In this document: piece after piece, positions 48,328 through 56,171 of the stretch | Layout of the letters: each line of letters begins with the position of its first letter | Numbering within the stretch: the first letter of the stretch is position 1 | NCBI GenBank assembly: GCA_002706685.1 | Contig: PALV01000020.1 | Coordinates: 186,001-250,000 of the forward strand | From: Gammaproteobacteria bacterium | GTDB taxonomy: Bacteria > Pseudomonadota > Gammaproteobacteria > Pseudomonadales > Pseudohongiellaceae | Direction of reading: 5' to 3' | DNA length: 64,000 nt | Program-made: the position numbers and the translations under genes | Notes under the pieces: model-generated | What the model was told of the DNA's origin: nothing | Database searches by the model: none | The model's input: the letters and a program-made list of their open reading frames with translations, nothing else

Positions 48328-50391
48328 TCAGAAGTTATAGCTGTAGTTCAGGTGCACCGTGCGTGGTGGTGCCAGGCGCTGCCAAAGGAAGCGCTCGGAT
48401 GGGTTGGAACCGGTCAGTACGGCAGAGCCAAGTCTTGTAGCATAGTCCTCATCCAGCAGATTTTCGAGTCGCAGCGTCAAACGATGCTGCTGATCACGGT
48501 CAAGGTAGAGGTGTGCCCCCATATCCAGTACGTGATTGTCGCCGTAATACTGCAGGCCGAACCCTGTCACATCGGATGATTTTCGACCGATATACTTGAA
48601 CGCAATGTTGGCGCCAAAACGACCGCTTGGCGCACTGTACGCCAAGGCCCCCTTATAGCTGCGTGGCGGGCGGTCCTCAATCTGCCGTCCGGTCCCGCGC
48701 TCTTCCTCTTTGCTGTAGGTATAGCTCAGATCGTAGGAAAGTGTGCTTGTCAGGTCACCATTCAGTAACAACTCTGCCCCCCGAATCTCGACCTCATCGG
48801 TGATGTTGATAAAGGTGTTATCGAACTCGGGACCCGGACGATTGGGCATGTCTGCCGGGATGGGCGCGCGCGTGATCAGATTGTCGACCGAGCGATCCCA
48901 CACCGAAACCTGCCAGCCGATGTCACGCTCAGCCAGAGTCAGCAGACCACCCACCGACGCGTTGACGGCAAAACTTTCCTCGGGTGCCAGATTGGGGTTG
49001 CCGTGTGTACAGCCACTGCCGCTGGGACAGTGGATACGATACAGATTTTCGGCACTCGGCAGCATAAAGGACGTCCCTGTCATCCCTTTAATATAAAGGG
49101 TGTCCGAAATCTCATACACACCGGTTATATTCCAGGTGTTTGAGCTGTTGCCACCGGTCTCATCACGACGGAACCCGGCAGAAAAACGCGCCCGATCACT
49201 AAGATCGTCAGTACTGCGCAGTTGCGTGAATACCGCGTGCACATCTTCACGCTGGCGTGCGATCAGCAGGTAGTCGTCCTGACCTGTATAGGTCTGGAAG
49301 TCATAACCCACATGGTATTCCAGGAAACCTTCGGGTTTGAAAACCGCAGCGGCATTGACGCCCTTGTCTTCATATCCCCAGTAATCCGAATGGTTGCCCG
49401 GCGTGTAATAGTCAGTGTCCCAGCTGTGGTAGTAGCTTTTCAGGAAGAACTGCGCAGTCTCTGATGGCAGCCAGTCCAGCTTGGCACTGACGATATTTTC
49501 AGTCCGGTCATTGATGCTGACGGTGCTGACACTCGGGTAGTCGATGCGCCCTTCGGTATGGATACCGGTCACTGACAGGCTCAGATCGGGCGTGAAGTCA
49601 TAACCATACTTAACGCCAGCACTATCCACCTTGTAGCCGCGCTTGCGAAACTGCGAGGTGGGCTGGTAATTGTCGTAGATCTCATAACCATCGCTTTCAT
49701 CGCGCGACGCCCAGCCAACAAACTTGTGATCACCGATGGCACCGCGACCATAACCGTTGACGCGCATCAGACCGTCACTGCCGGCGCCCACGCTGATCTG
49801 TCCGTCAGGTGTCTCAGAAAAGCCTCGTGTCACGACGTTGATTACACCGGCGATGGCCTGGGTACCATACATCAGGCCATGACTGCCCTTCAGCACTTCA
49901 GTGCGCTCGATCATGCTGGCCGGCAGTGTGTCGGCTGGGCTGGTTGAGTTATACAGGCGGTTGTTGATTCGCACGCCGTCGACCGTCCAGAGAATGTCGC
50001 TGGACCGCGAACCCTGCATCGCGACATTGACATAACTGAATGCGCCCGCCTGGGTGGTCAGTGACAGGCCTGGAACCAGCATTTCCAGTGCCTGGGCAAC
50101 GTCCACAAAACCGTGGTTACGGATCTGTTGCTCGGTTACGATCTCCAGGTCAGCGCCATAGCGTGCCAGCTCCAGCGGCAGGGTGTTCTCAATGCTGCGC
50201 TCGGTGATCAGCATTTCCTGAATCTGCGGGTCATCGCTGTTCTGGGCCATGGCAAGCTGACAGGAAGCCATCAGCGAGGCAGAAATGATCAAGGTGCTGG
50301 TGACCTTTGCAGCGGGCAGTGATCTGGACACTGCATGCTGCAATTGAGTGGACGCGTTAGCGGACCTGTAAGCGTCGTGCCTGGTGTTCAT
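48328..50391 (-). CDS. TonB-dependent outer-membrane receptor
   Basis: A 687-residue receptor: signal peptide region (KVTSTLIISASLMASCQLAMAQ), a short TonB-box-like QIQEMLITERS, a plug domain (VDVAQALEMLVPGLSLTTQA; GSHGLMYGTQAIAGVINVVT) and a beta-barrel ending in aromatic VHLNYSYNF. ATG 50391 is chosen from the Shine-Dalgarno AAGGGGA; the frame extends to 50460. The ligand is unknown; a colicin I/vitamin B12-type plug and the PepSY neighbour suggest an iron chelate or other metal complex. Confidence 0.93.
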   Translation of the reverse strand: MNTRHDAYRSANASTQLQHAVSRSLPAAKVTSTLIISASLMASCQLAMAQNSDDPQIQEMLITERSIENTLPLELARYGADLEIVTEQQIRNHGFVDVAQALEMLVPGLSLTTQAGAFSYVNVAMQGSRSSDILWTVDGVRINNRLYNSTSPADTLPASMIERTEVLKGSHGLMYGTQAIAGVINVVTRGFSETPDGQISVGAGSDGLMRVNGYGRGAIGDHKFVGWASRDESDGYEIYDNYQPTSQFRKRGYKVDSAGVKYGYDFTPDLSLSVTGIHTEGRIDYPSVSTVSINDRTENIVSAKLDWLPSETAQFFLKSYYHSWDTDYYTPGNHSDYWGYEDKGVNAAAVFKPEGFLEYHVGYDFQTYTGQDDYLLIARQREDVHAVFTQLRSTDDLSDRARFSAGFRRDETGGNSSNTWNITGVYEISDTLYIKGMTGTSFMLPSAENLYRIHCPSGSGCTHGNPNLAPEESFAVNASVGGLLTLAERDIGWQVSVWDRSVDNLITRAPIPADMPNRPGPEFDNTFINITDEVEIRGAELLLNGDLTSTLSYDLSYTYSKEEERGTGRQIEDRPPRSYKGALAYSAPSGRFGANIAFKYIGRKSSDVTGFGLQYYGDNHVLDMGAHLYLDRDQQHRLTLRLENLLDEDYATRLGSAVLTGSNPSERFLWQRLAPPRTVHLNYSYNF

Positions 50392-50450
50392 AACTGCTTC
50401 CCCTTGTAGCAATAGAATGCGCAGCGGCCTGGCGTTAAAGCCGGCCACTG

Positions 50451-50470
50451 TCGATATCATTATTCCCGAT
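50451..50470 (-). promoter_or_regulatory. weak Fur-box-like sequence before the TonB receptor
   Basis: On the minus strand ATCGGGAATAATGATATCGA lies ~60 bp before the receptor start. Only about 10 of 15 central positions agree with the Fur consensus, so this is a weak candidate. Confidence 0.25.
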
Positions 50471-50564
50471 ACAGTTCTTGTTGAATCTGCGAAATTTCGG
50501 TTGCTGCACTATAGGTGCATCGGAGGCTGGTGGCACGAAGCCGGTAGTTACGAAACGGTTGTCG

Positions 50565-50595
50565 ATCAGCGTTAACGAAAATCGTTAACGCTGAT
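50565..50595. repeat. 14-bp perfect inverted repeat between TonB receptor and SLC13 genes
   Basis: ATCAGCGTTAACGA and its exact reverse complement flank AAA. It starts 22 bp after the SLC13 stop, so it may be that gene's terminator, though no T-run follows. It also lies ~175 bp upstream of the TonB receptor start, so an operator role is possible. Confidence 0.65.
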
Positions 50596-50616
50596 TATTG
50601 AAATTAAAACAAAGCC

Positions 50617-52200
50617 TTACTGAAGGAATGCAGCAGGAACTGTAGTGAGATCAATACCCCAGAGCAGGGGCACACCAAAGTACACCATCAAGGTGATCAG
50701 CACGGTTGCTATCAGATTGAGCAGAAAACCCACCTGCATCATCTCGACAATACGCAGCTTTTCCGTGGCAAAAATAATGGCATTGGGAGGCGTACCCACA
50801 GGTAGCATGAAGGCACTGTTGGCCGCCATGGCACACGGAATCATCAAGGCAAATGGATGCACATTCAGCGCCAGGGCGAGACTCGCCACAACCGGCAGAA
50901 TCATGGTGGCAGTGGCTGTATTGGACGTGATTTCGGTCAGGAACAGAATCAGCAGCGCCGCCGTGGCGATCATCACCATCAGATGCACGCCGTCAAGAAT
51001 GGTCAATTGACTGCCCATCCAGTCAGACAGGCCGGTCGAGCGAAAACCTGCCGCTATCGCCAGGCCACCACCAAACAGCAACAAAATGCCCCAGGGGATT
51101 TCTTTGCTGTCCTTCCACATCAGCACGCGTGACCCCGCCTCGGAACGTGACGGAATGACAAACAAAAGTACTGCGGCCATAACGGCAATCATGCCATCTC
51201 TGATTTCCGGGACCAGATCGGCCCAGATGAACCCTCGACTGATCCACATGAAGGCAGCAAACGCAAACACCGCTGCCACCGCCTTCTCTTCAAAAGAGAT
51301 GATGCCCAGCGCGTCGCGTTCCTGCTGGATCAGTTGACGCCCGCCAGGCAGTGACTTGATATGCATTCGAAACGCCACACGACCCAGGTAGAACCAGGTG
51401 ATGACCAGCAGGGCCACGACCATGGGTACACCAATCAGCATCCAGCCCGCAAAACTGATCTCAACGCCAAACAGCTCGCGCGCCTGGGCGGCCAGAATAA
51501 TATTGGGCGGCGTACCAATCAGAGTGCCCAGTCCACCGATAGTTCCGGCATAACCAACACCAAAGATCAGTGACTTTTCAAATACCGGGATGTCTTCTTC
51601 CCCCGGCTTGCCGCGCAGGGTATGCGCAACCTGCGCCGTGATCGCCAGCGCCATCGGCACCATCATCATCACCGAGGCAGTGTTGGATACCCACATGGAC
51701 AAAAATGCGGTGGCCAGCATAAATCCCAGCAGTATGCGCTGTGTGCTGGTACCCACGTAGGCAATGATGGCCAGCGCCATCCGCTTGTGAAGATTCCACT
51801 TCTCCATCGCTGTGGCGATAAAAAAACCACCCAGGAACAGAAAGATGATGTCATCACCGTAGGCTGAGGTAACCGTGGCATTGTCCACGGCACCCGTAAT
51901 CGGCAGTAGCAGTATAGGTAGCAGCGATGTGGCTGGTATGGGAATCGCCTCAGTTATCCACCAGGTCGCGATCCACAAGGTGACACCAAGCACGGCTTTG
52001 GCTTCGTAGCTCAGGCCCTGTGGCTCAAAAACCAGCATAACCAGGATATACAGCAGCGGTCCAAGCAGTAGCCCGACAATTTGTGAGCGGGAATAGGCCT
52101 GTGGTGGAGTGTCCTCAGGTGGCCTGCCTCGCAGCGCATTCTTGGTCTGGCGGTGGGATGTCCAAAGGCTTTGCCATAGCGCGGCGATCGACTTGCTCAT
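50617..52200 (-). CDS. SLC13/DASS-family sodium:anion symporter
   Basis: A 527-residue inner-membrane protein with ~12 helices. The family signatures are visible: WWITEAIPIPATSLLPILLL, the SNT motif region (WVSNTASVMMMVP), LGTLIGTPPNIILAA and the second SNT-like TEITSNTATATMILP. Members import dicarboxylates, citrate or sulfate with sodium. No dicarboxylate genes adjoin it. An inverted repeat (52214-52238) sits just before its start, and a strong hairpin follows its stop. Confidence 0.92.
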   Translation of the reverse strand: MSKSIAALWQSLWTSHRQTKNALRGRPPEDTPPQAYSRSQIVGLLLGPLLYILVMLVFEPQGLSYEAKAVLGVTLWIATWWITEAIPIPATSLLPILLLPITGAVDNATVTSAYGDDIIFLFLGGFFIATAMEKWNLHKRMALAIIAYVGTSTQRILLGFMLATAFLSMWVSNTASVMMMVPMALAITAQVAHTLRGKPGEEDIPVFEKSLIFGVGYAGTIGGLGTLIGTPPNIILAAQARELFGVEISFAGWMLIGVPMVVALLVITWFYLGRVAFRMHIKSLPGGRQLIQQERDALGIISFEEKAVAAVFAFAAFMWISRGFIWADLVPEIRDGMIAVMAAVLLFVIPSRSEAGSRVLMWKDSKEIPWGILLLFGGGLAIAAGFRSTGLSDWMGSQLTILDGVHLMVMIATAALLILFLTEITSNTATATMILPVVASLALALNVHPFALMIPCAMAANSAFMLPVGTPPNAIIFATEKLRIVEMMQVGFLLNLIATVLITLMVYFGVPLLWGIDLTTVPAAFLQ

Positions 52201-52213
52201 AGCTGTCTGATGA

Positions 52214-52238
52214 CCTCAATGTCTTTTCATTATTGAGG
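52214..52238. promoter_or_regulatory. inverted repeat in the SLC13 leader
   Basis: CCTCAAT (52214-52220) and ATTGAGG (52232-52238) are perfect 7-bp arms 11 bp apart, 14 bp before the SLC13 start codon. It could be an operator or a leader hairpin hiding the ribosome site. Confidence 0.35.
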
Positions 52239-52290
52239 GCCAAGCCTAAATAGAGCATCACAAAATGTAAAGGTAGTTCCTCTTCCGCAT

Positions 52291-52326
52291 AAAAAAACAG
52301 GCTTTTCGGTAAGGGCCGAAAAGCCT
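52291..52326 (-). terminator. Rho-independent terminator of the TPR lipoprotein gene
   Basis: An 11-bp stem AGGCTTTTCGG/CCGAAAAGCCT with a 6-nt loop (52299-52326) is followed on the minus strand by TGTTTTTTTA. It ends transcription from the gene stopping at 52497. The rest of the ~300-bp gap (52201-52496) shows no gene. Confidence 0.85.
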
Positions 52327-52496
52327 GGCAGTGGTAGGCGGGGAGAATTCCACTTACAGCAAAAAGGTCTATCTGAATGAACAAAAAGAATCGACTCCAG
52401 GACCAACCTTGGCATTCGGTTCTGGTGAGTACTCTAGCAATGAGGTGTGACAGTATGATGAAGTGAATTCGAAATTGCGGAAACCAACTTCTGGCT

Positions 52497-53273
52497 TCAG
52501 CTGTTGCCAGTCCTGACCAGTCTGACGGTGGCCTGGTCACCAATCTCGATATCACCGCGAACACGGTAATCCGTCAAGGCGTCCTGCATTCGTGCGTAAA
52601 TCCAGCGACCCAGTTCATCATTGGGTGCTGTAATCAAGACAAAGGCCTGAGTCTCGTGAACAACGCGTGCCAGTTGTTGCAACTGGTTCACCATTGCCTC
52701 ATTGCGGGCATATAGAGCGCGGCCATCCAGCGTATGAACGCTGTGCGTCCGCTCTCTCTCGGCAGCAAGGTTGTTGCGGGCAGCGACAATCCCGTCATGC
52801 CCGGGATCAACCTGAGCGGCGCGGCGCAGGTAGGTCTCGGCATTTTCGAACTGGCCCTGCCGCGATGACAGCTCGGCAAGTTGCAGATAGCGGAGGACGA
52901 TATCCTGCATGCCGTCCAGCGCCACACTATTTCCCGGATCCAGAGCCAGTGCGCGACTGAAATACCGATAGGCACTGTCCTCGGGTGGCGTCAGCAGTCG
53001 GTCGGCGCGAAGGGCTCGCATGCCGCTATACAGAATATCAGCCACGATTCGTCGCTGCTGTTCTGCTTCATCCCTTTCTGCGCTGACACTGTCGAGATCG
53101 TCAGAAGGTACTTCTACGACAGGTTCCTGCGCCGGTGGAGCCGGTTGCGCCTGCTGCACAGTGCAGCCGATCGCTCCAGTCAAAAACAACAGACTGACGA
53201 AACCCTGTTTTCCATATTTCGCAAAGGACCGTAAAACGTGAGGCGACGGAAAACAGAAGGGCGCGTAATGCAT
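52497..53273 (-). CDS. TPR-containing lipoprotein of unknown function
   Basis: A 258-residue predicted lipoprotein: lipobox LTGAIGC (Cys37), a Pro/Val-rich linker (APPAQEPVVEVPSD), then two TPR-like helices pairs (AYRYFSRALALDPGNSVALD; GQFENAETYLRRAAQVDPGH). The C-terminal ~65 residues (LARVVHETQAFVLITAPNDE ... GDIEIGDQATVRLVRTGN) look like an OmpA-like or small alpha/beta domain. The N-terminal 20 residues before the hydrophobic core are longer than normal, so a later non-ATG start is possible. It shows no clear operon partner; moeA ends 31 bp upstream of its start, on the same strand. Confidence 0.8.
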   Translation of the reverse strand: MHYAPFCFPSPHVLRSFAKYGKQGFVSLLFLTGAIGCTVQQAQPAPPAQEPVVEVPSDDLDSVSAERDEAEQQRRIVADILYSGMRALRADRLLTPPEDSAYRYFSRALALDPGNSVALDGMQDIVLRYLQLAELSSRQGQFENAETYLRRAAQVDPGHDGIVAARNNLAAERERTHSVHTLDGRALYARNEAMVNQLQQLARVVHETQAFVLITAPNDELGRWIYARMQDALTDYRVRGDIEIGDQATVRLVRTGNS

Positions 53274-53303
53274 GATGACTTCACAGTGGGGGTAATTACT
53301 TGT

Positions 53304-54551
53304 CTAAACTATGTCACTAAACGCGATAAATCGCAATGCATCGCCAATTGCCAGCGTCTGGCCGCTGGGCACAATCGCCAACCCGTCAGCTGTATGAATT
53401 GAGCTCAATACGCCGGAACTCTGATCAGCGAGCGGTGTTACCCAGACCTGACTGTCCCTCTCATGACATGTTACCCGGAGATACTCCTCACGTTCGCTGG
53501 CAACCGGGCGCTCAAAATCCGCGCGCACAGGCCAGGACGTTGGTAGCGGCCGGGCCGCACCCATCCACGCCAACAGCGCTGGACGTACCAGCAGAACGAA
53601 TGTTACAAACGAAGACACGGGATTACCCGGCAAGCCAAAGAACAGCGTATCGTGAAGATGCCCAAAGGCAAATGGTTTGCCTGGCTTTAAAGCCAGCTTC
53701 CAGACATCAAGCTGGCCCTCTTCCTGAAGTGCACGACGGACGTGATCCTCTTCGCCTGCCGAGACACCTCCGCTGCTGATAATACAGTCACAGGTCTGCG
53801 CCAGCTCGCGTAACACGCCCTGAGTCTGTGCCAGAGTGTCAGCGACGTGCCTGACCTGCTGCGGCACTATACCCAATCCGTTAAGCAGGCCTTGCAGCGT
53901 CACTGCATTGCTGTTGTAGATCTGCCCGGGCGCCAGCTCCTCGCCAGGCGCAACCAGCTCATCCCCAGTTGTCAGAATGGCCACTCTGGGCATTCGACCA
54001 ACTGCGATATGCGATACCCCTGTTGACGCCAGCAGTCCAAGATCGGCTGCCTGCAATCGGTAGCCGGCCGCGAACAACAACTCACCCTTCTGAATGTCGG
54101 CGCCTCGGCGCCGGACATTGGCGCCTGCCTGCGGAACCTGCAGAATGCAAACAGACTGTGTGTTGGTTTCGACGCCTGACTGCTCACAGTTTTCCTGCAT
54201 GACCACAGCGTCAGCGCCATCTGGGACGGGCGCACCCGTAAAAATGCGGGCTGCAGTGCCCGGATGCAGTGGCACAGGAGAGCTGCCTGCGGTGATTCGT
54301 TGACTCACTGGCAGTACATCGCCATCCGCCAGTTCAGCAACCCGTATGGCATAACCATCCATGGCGCTGTTGTCCCACGGCGGAACATCAACTGCCGCAA
54401 TCACGTCCGTGGCGAGGATCCGGCCCAGCGCCTCGGACAAAGGTATGGTTTCACGCGTTAGGCGAGTACGCGCCACCTGCAGAATATGGTCACGAACCTG
54501 CCCGACGGGTTTCAGGGTGGCCGTTGACATGAAAGCGCCGGAGCTGGCCAT
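53304..54551 (-). CDS. moeA: molybdopterin molybdenumtransferase MoeA
   Basis: Inserts molybdenum into adenylated molybdopterin. The 415-residue protein shows MoeA signatures: DVPPWDNSAMDGYA, PVPDGADAVVMQE, NVRRRGADIQKGE, the MoCF-like domain (ILTTGDELV, SSGGVSAGEEDHVR) and FGLPGNPVSSFVTF. ATG 54551 overlaps the stop of the upstream RmlD-like gene; an internal ATG at 54530 is an alternative. The pathway complements modABC 8 kb away, but is not in the same operon. Confidence 0.95.
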   Translation of the reverse strand: MASSGAFMSTATLKPVGQVRDHILQVARTRLTRETIPLSEALGRILATDVIAAVDVPPWDNSAMDGYAIRVAELADGDVLPVSQRITAGSSPVPLHPGTAARIFTGAPVPDGADAVVMQENCEQSGVETNTQSVCILQVPQAGANVRRRGADIQKGELLFAAGYRLQAADLGLLASTGVSHIAVGRMPRVAILTTGDELVAPGEELAPGQIYNSNAVTLQGLLNGLGIVPQQVRHVADTLAQTQGVLRELAQTCDCIISSGGVSAGEEDHVRRALQEEGQLDVWKLALKPGKPFAFGHLHDTLFFGLPGNPVSSFVTFVLLVRPALLAWMGAARPLPTSWPVRADFERPVASEREEYLRVTCHERDSQVWVTPLADQSSGVLSSIHTADGLAIVPSGQTLAIGDALRFIAFSDIV

Positions 54552-55453
54552 TACGCAGGCTGTCCCTTGTACCAGGATTTGATCAGCTTTTGCAGGCTGC
54601 CCTGCCAGGGTCGCTGCTTGATACCAAAGGTCTCGAAAATCTTCTTGGTTGCCAGCGTGTTATTGGCAATATGTGGCGTTTCGACGCGAACCAGGTTGAT
54701 ATTGAGGTGGTCAAGCAGCGCATACACGCGCTCGTCATGTTGCGCGGCAAACTTGACGAGATGCTGGACGAACTCACTTTCACGCAGCGGTTCCAGTGCC
54801 GCATAATGGTACACACCCCAGACATCGGCATGACAATCCACTTGCAGAGCAACCGCCAGAATGACTCGCGCCAGGTCCTCAATGGGCGTTGGTGAAAGTT
54901 TGCGGCGCATCACCTGGACATTGCCGTCGCCGTCACGCAGCTCATCCAGCCAGCGACGCAGATCCTGGTCCTGCCCCGGGCCGAACAGCCATCCTGAACG
55001 GATAATAATATGCTGCTTGAGGTTTTTCTGGATGGCCTGCTCGCCTGCGAATGCCGCTGCACCATAAACACCTACCGGTGCCGGGGTGTCCTGCTCGTTA
55101 TATGCCAGCTTCTTGTCGCCACCAAACACCTGCGCTGTGGAGAGGTGAATCATGGGTATATGCAGATGATCACAGACCTGTGATAACAGGTCGGCCAGCT
55201 GGTGGTTCTGTTTATCTGTATCGTCGGGTGCTGCTTCGGCCAGCTCCAGAGCATCCTGGCGGCCGGCCGCATAGGCGGTCAGGTTTATCACCTGACCCGC
55301 GCCAGCATGGGTAATGACCCGAGCTGCGCCAACCGGGTCATCTACATTGACACTCTTGTGATCAGCCGCAACCCATTGAATCTGGCGTTCGTCGAACAGT
55401 CGGCACAACTCCTGTCCGATACCACTGCCCGCCCCGAGAATTAAGACCTTCAC
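54551..55453 (-). CDS. RmlD-like NAD(P)-binding sugar-reductase family protein lacking the catalytic lysine
   Basis: A 300-residue extended short-chain dehydrogenase of the dTDP-4-dehydrorhamnose reductase family. The nucleotide motif is GAGSGIG (residues 7-13) and the conserved Thr region is HLSTAQVFGG. The catalytic Tyr is present in VYGAAAFAGE (Tyr130), but the position four residues later, normally Lys (YxxxK), is Ala134. This suggests a non-catalytic or altered role, as in the regulatory homologue MAT2B. No rhamnose pathway genes are nearby. It is coupled to moeA downstream by a 1-bp overlap. Confidence 0.8.
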   Translation of the reverse strand: MKVLILGAGSGIGQELCRLFDERQIQWVAADHKSVNVDDPVGAARVITHAGAGQVINLTAYAAGRQDALELAEAAPDDTDKQNHQLADLLSQVCDHLHIPMIHLSTAQVFGGDKKLAYNEQDTPAPVGVYGAAAFAGEQAIQKNLKQHIIIRSGWLFGPGQDQDLRRWLDELRDGDGNVQVMRRKLSPTPIEDLARVILAVALQVDCHADVWGVYHYAALEPLRESEFVQHLVKFAAQHDERVYALLDHLNINLVRVETPHIANNTLATKKIFETFGIKQRPWQGSLQKLIKSWYKGQPA

Positions 55454-55481
55454 CGACTGAGTTCACTCCCCGCCCAACGGA

Positions 55482-55973
55482 TCAAAAAGGAATGTCGTCG
55501 TCAAAATTATCGAAGTCCGCCGGCCGCGAGCTGCCCTGGGCTGCCTGGCCGCCGCTGCGTTGCGACGGTGCATTTTGAGACGGCATATCCTGATTCATGT
55601 CCTGTCCAAAGCGATCGTCACTGCCACTGGACGCGCCACGTGAATCCAGCATCTGCATTTCGTTGGCAACAATTTCAGTTGCATAGCGGGTAATGCCATC
55701 CTGCTCCCATGAACGGGTACGCAGACTGCCTTCGATATACAGTTTGCTGCCCTTGCGGACATATTCATTCACAATTTCTGCGAGACGGTTGAAGAAAACA
55801 ATACGGTGCCATTCCGTACGTTCCTGCTGTTGCCCGGTATTTTTATCCTTCCAGGTATCGCCAGTTGCCAGGGTCAGGTTGGTGACCGCGCCACCGCTGG
55901 GCATATAGCGGGTTTCGGGATCCTTGCCTACATTGCCTACCAGAATAACTTTGTTGATGCCGCGACTTGCCAC
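55482..55973 (-). CDS. ssb: single-stranded DNA-binding protein
   Basis: A 163-residue SSB: N-terminal OB fold ([51 protein letters not shown]) and a Gly/Gln/Ser-rich tail ending in the acidic tip [11 protein letters not shown], which recruits partner proteins. It is divergent from uvrA, the arrangement known in E. coli and many relatives. I could not find a convincing LexA box in the ~200-bp gap. Confidence 0.98.
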   Translation of the reverse strand: MASRGINKVILVGNVGKDPETRYMPSGGAVTNLTLATGDTWKDKNTGQQQERTEWHRIVFFNRLAEIVNEYVRKGSKLYIEGSLRTRSWEQDGITRYATEIVANEMQMLDSRGASSGSDDRFGQDMNQDMPSQNAPSQRSGGQAAQGSSRPADFDNFDDDIPF

Positions 55974-56171
55974 CTTTTCTAATCCTCCCGTGCCCTTGGC
56001 GTCTTCTGCCGTCTATTGTCAGACTGAAGATAAATTCGTTACGTTCGGTTTAAGCATAGCATGTTTCCTGGGACTGCGCCGACAGCAGATTTACGTTCAG
56101 TGCCCTTTGCGCTGGGACAGGGATTTGACCATAATGGGCTGTTGTATTGCGATGGGAGCAGCAGGAACAGC

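Noticed and set aside
52115..52564. 149-codon minus-strand frame in the SLC13/TPR gap
   Set aside because: Crosses a strong terminator, overlaps both neighbouring genes in other frames and has no similarity.
55974..56171. LexA/SOS box in the ssb-uvrA gap
   Set aside because: I searched for CTG-N10-CAG; candidates such as CTGGGACTGCGCCGACAG have the wrong spacing, so no site is claimed.
56061..56171. N-terminal extension of uvrA (37 codons)
   Set aside because: UvrA starts with [16 protein letters not shown] in the family; the extension is not conserved and the Shine-Dalgarno favours 56172.
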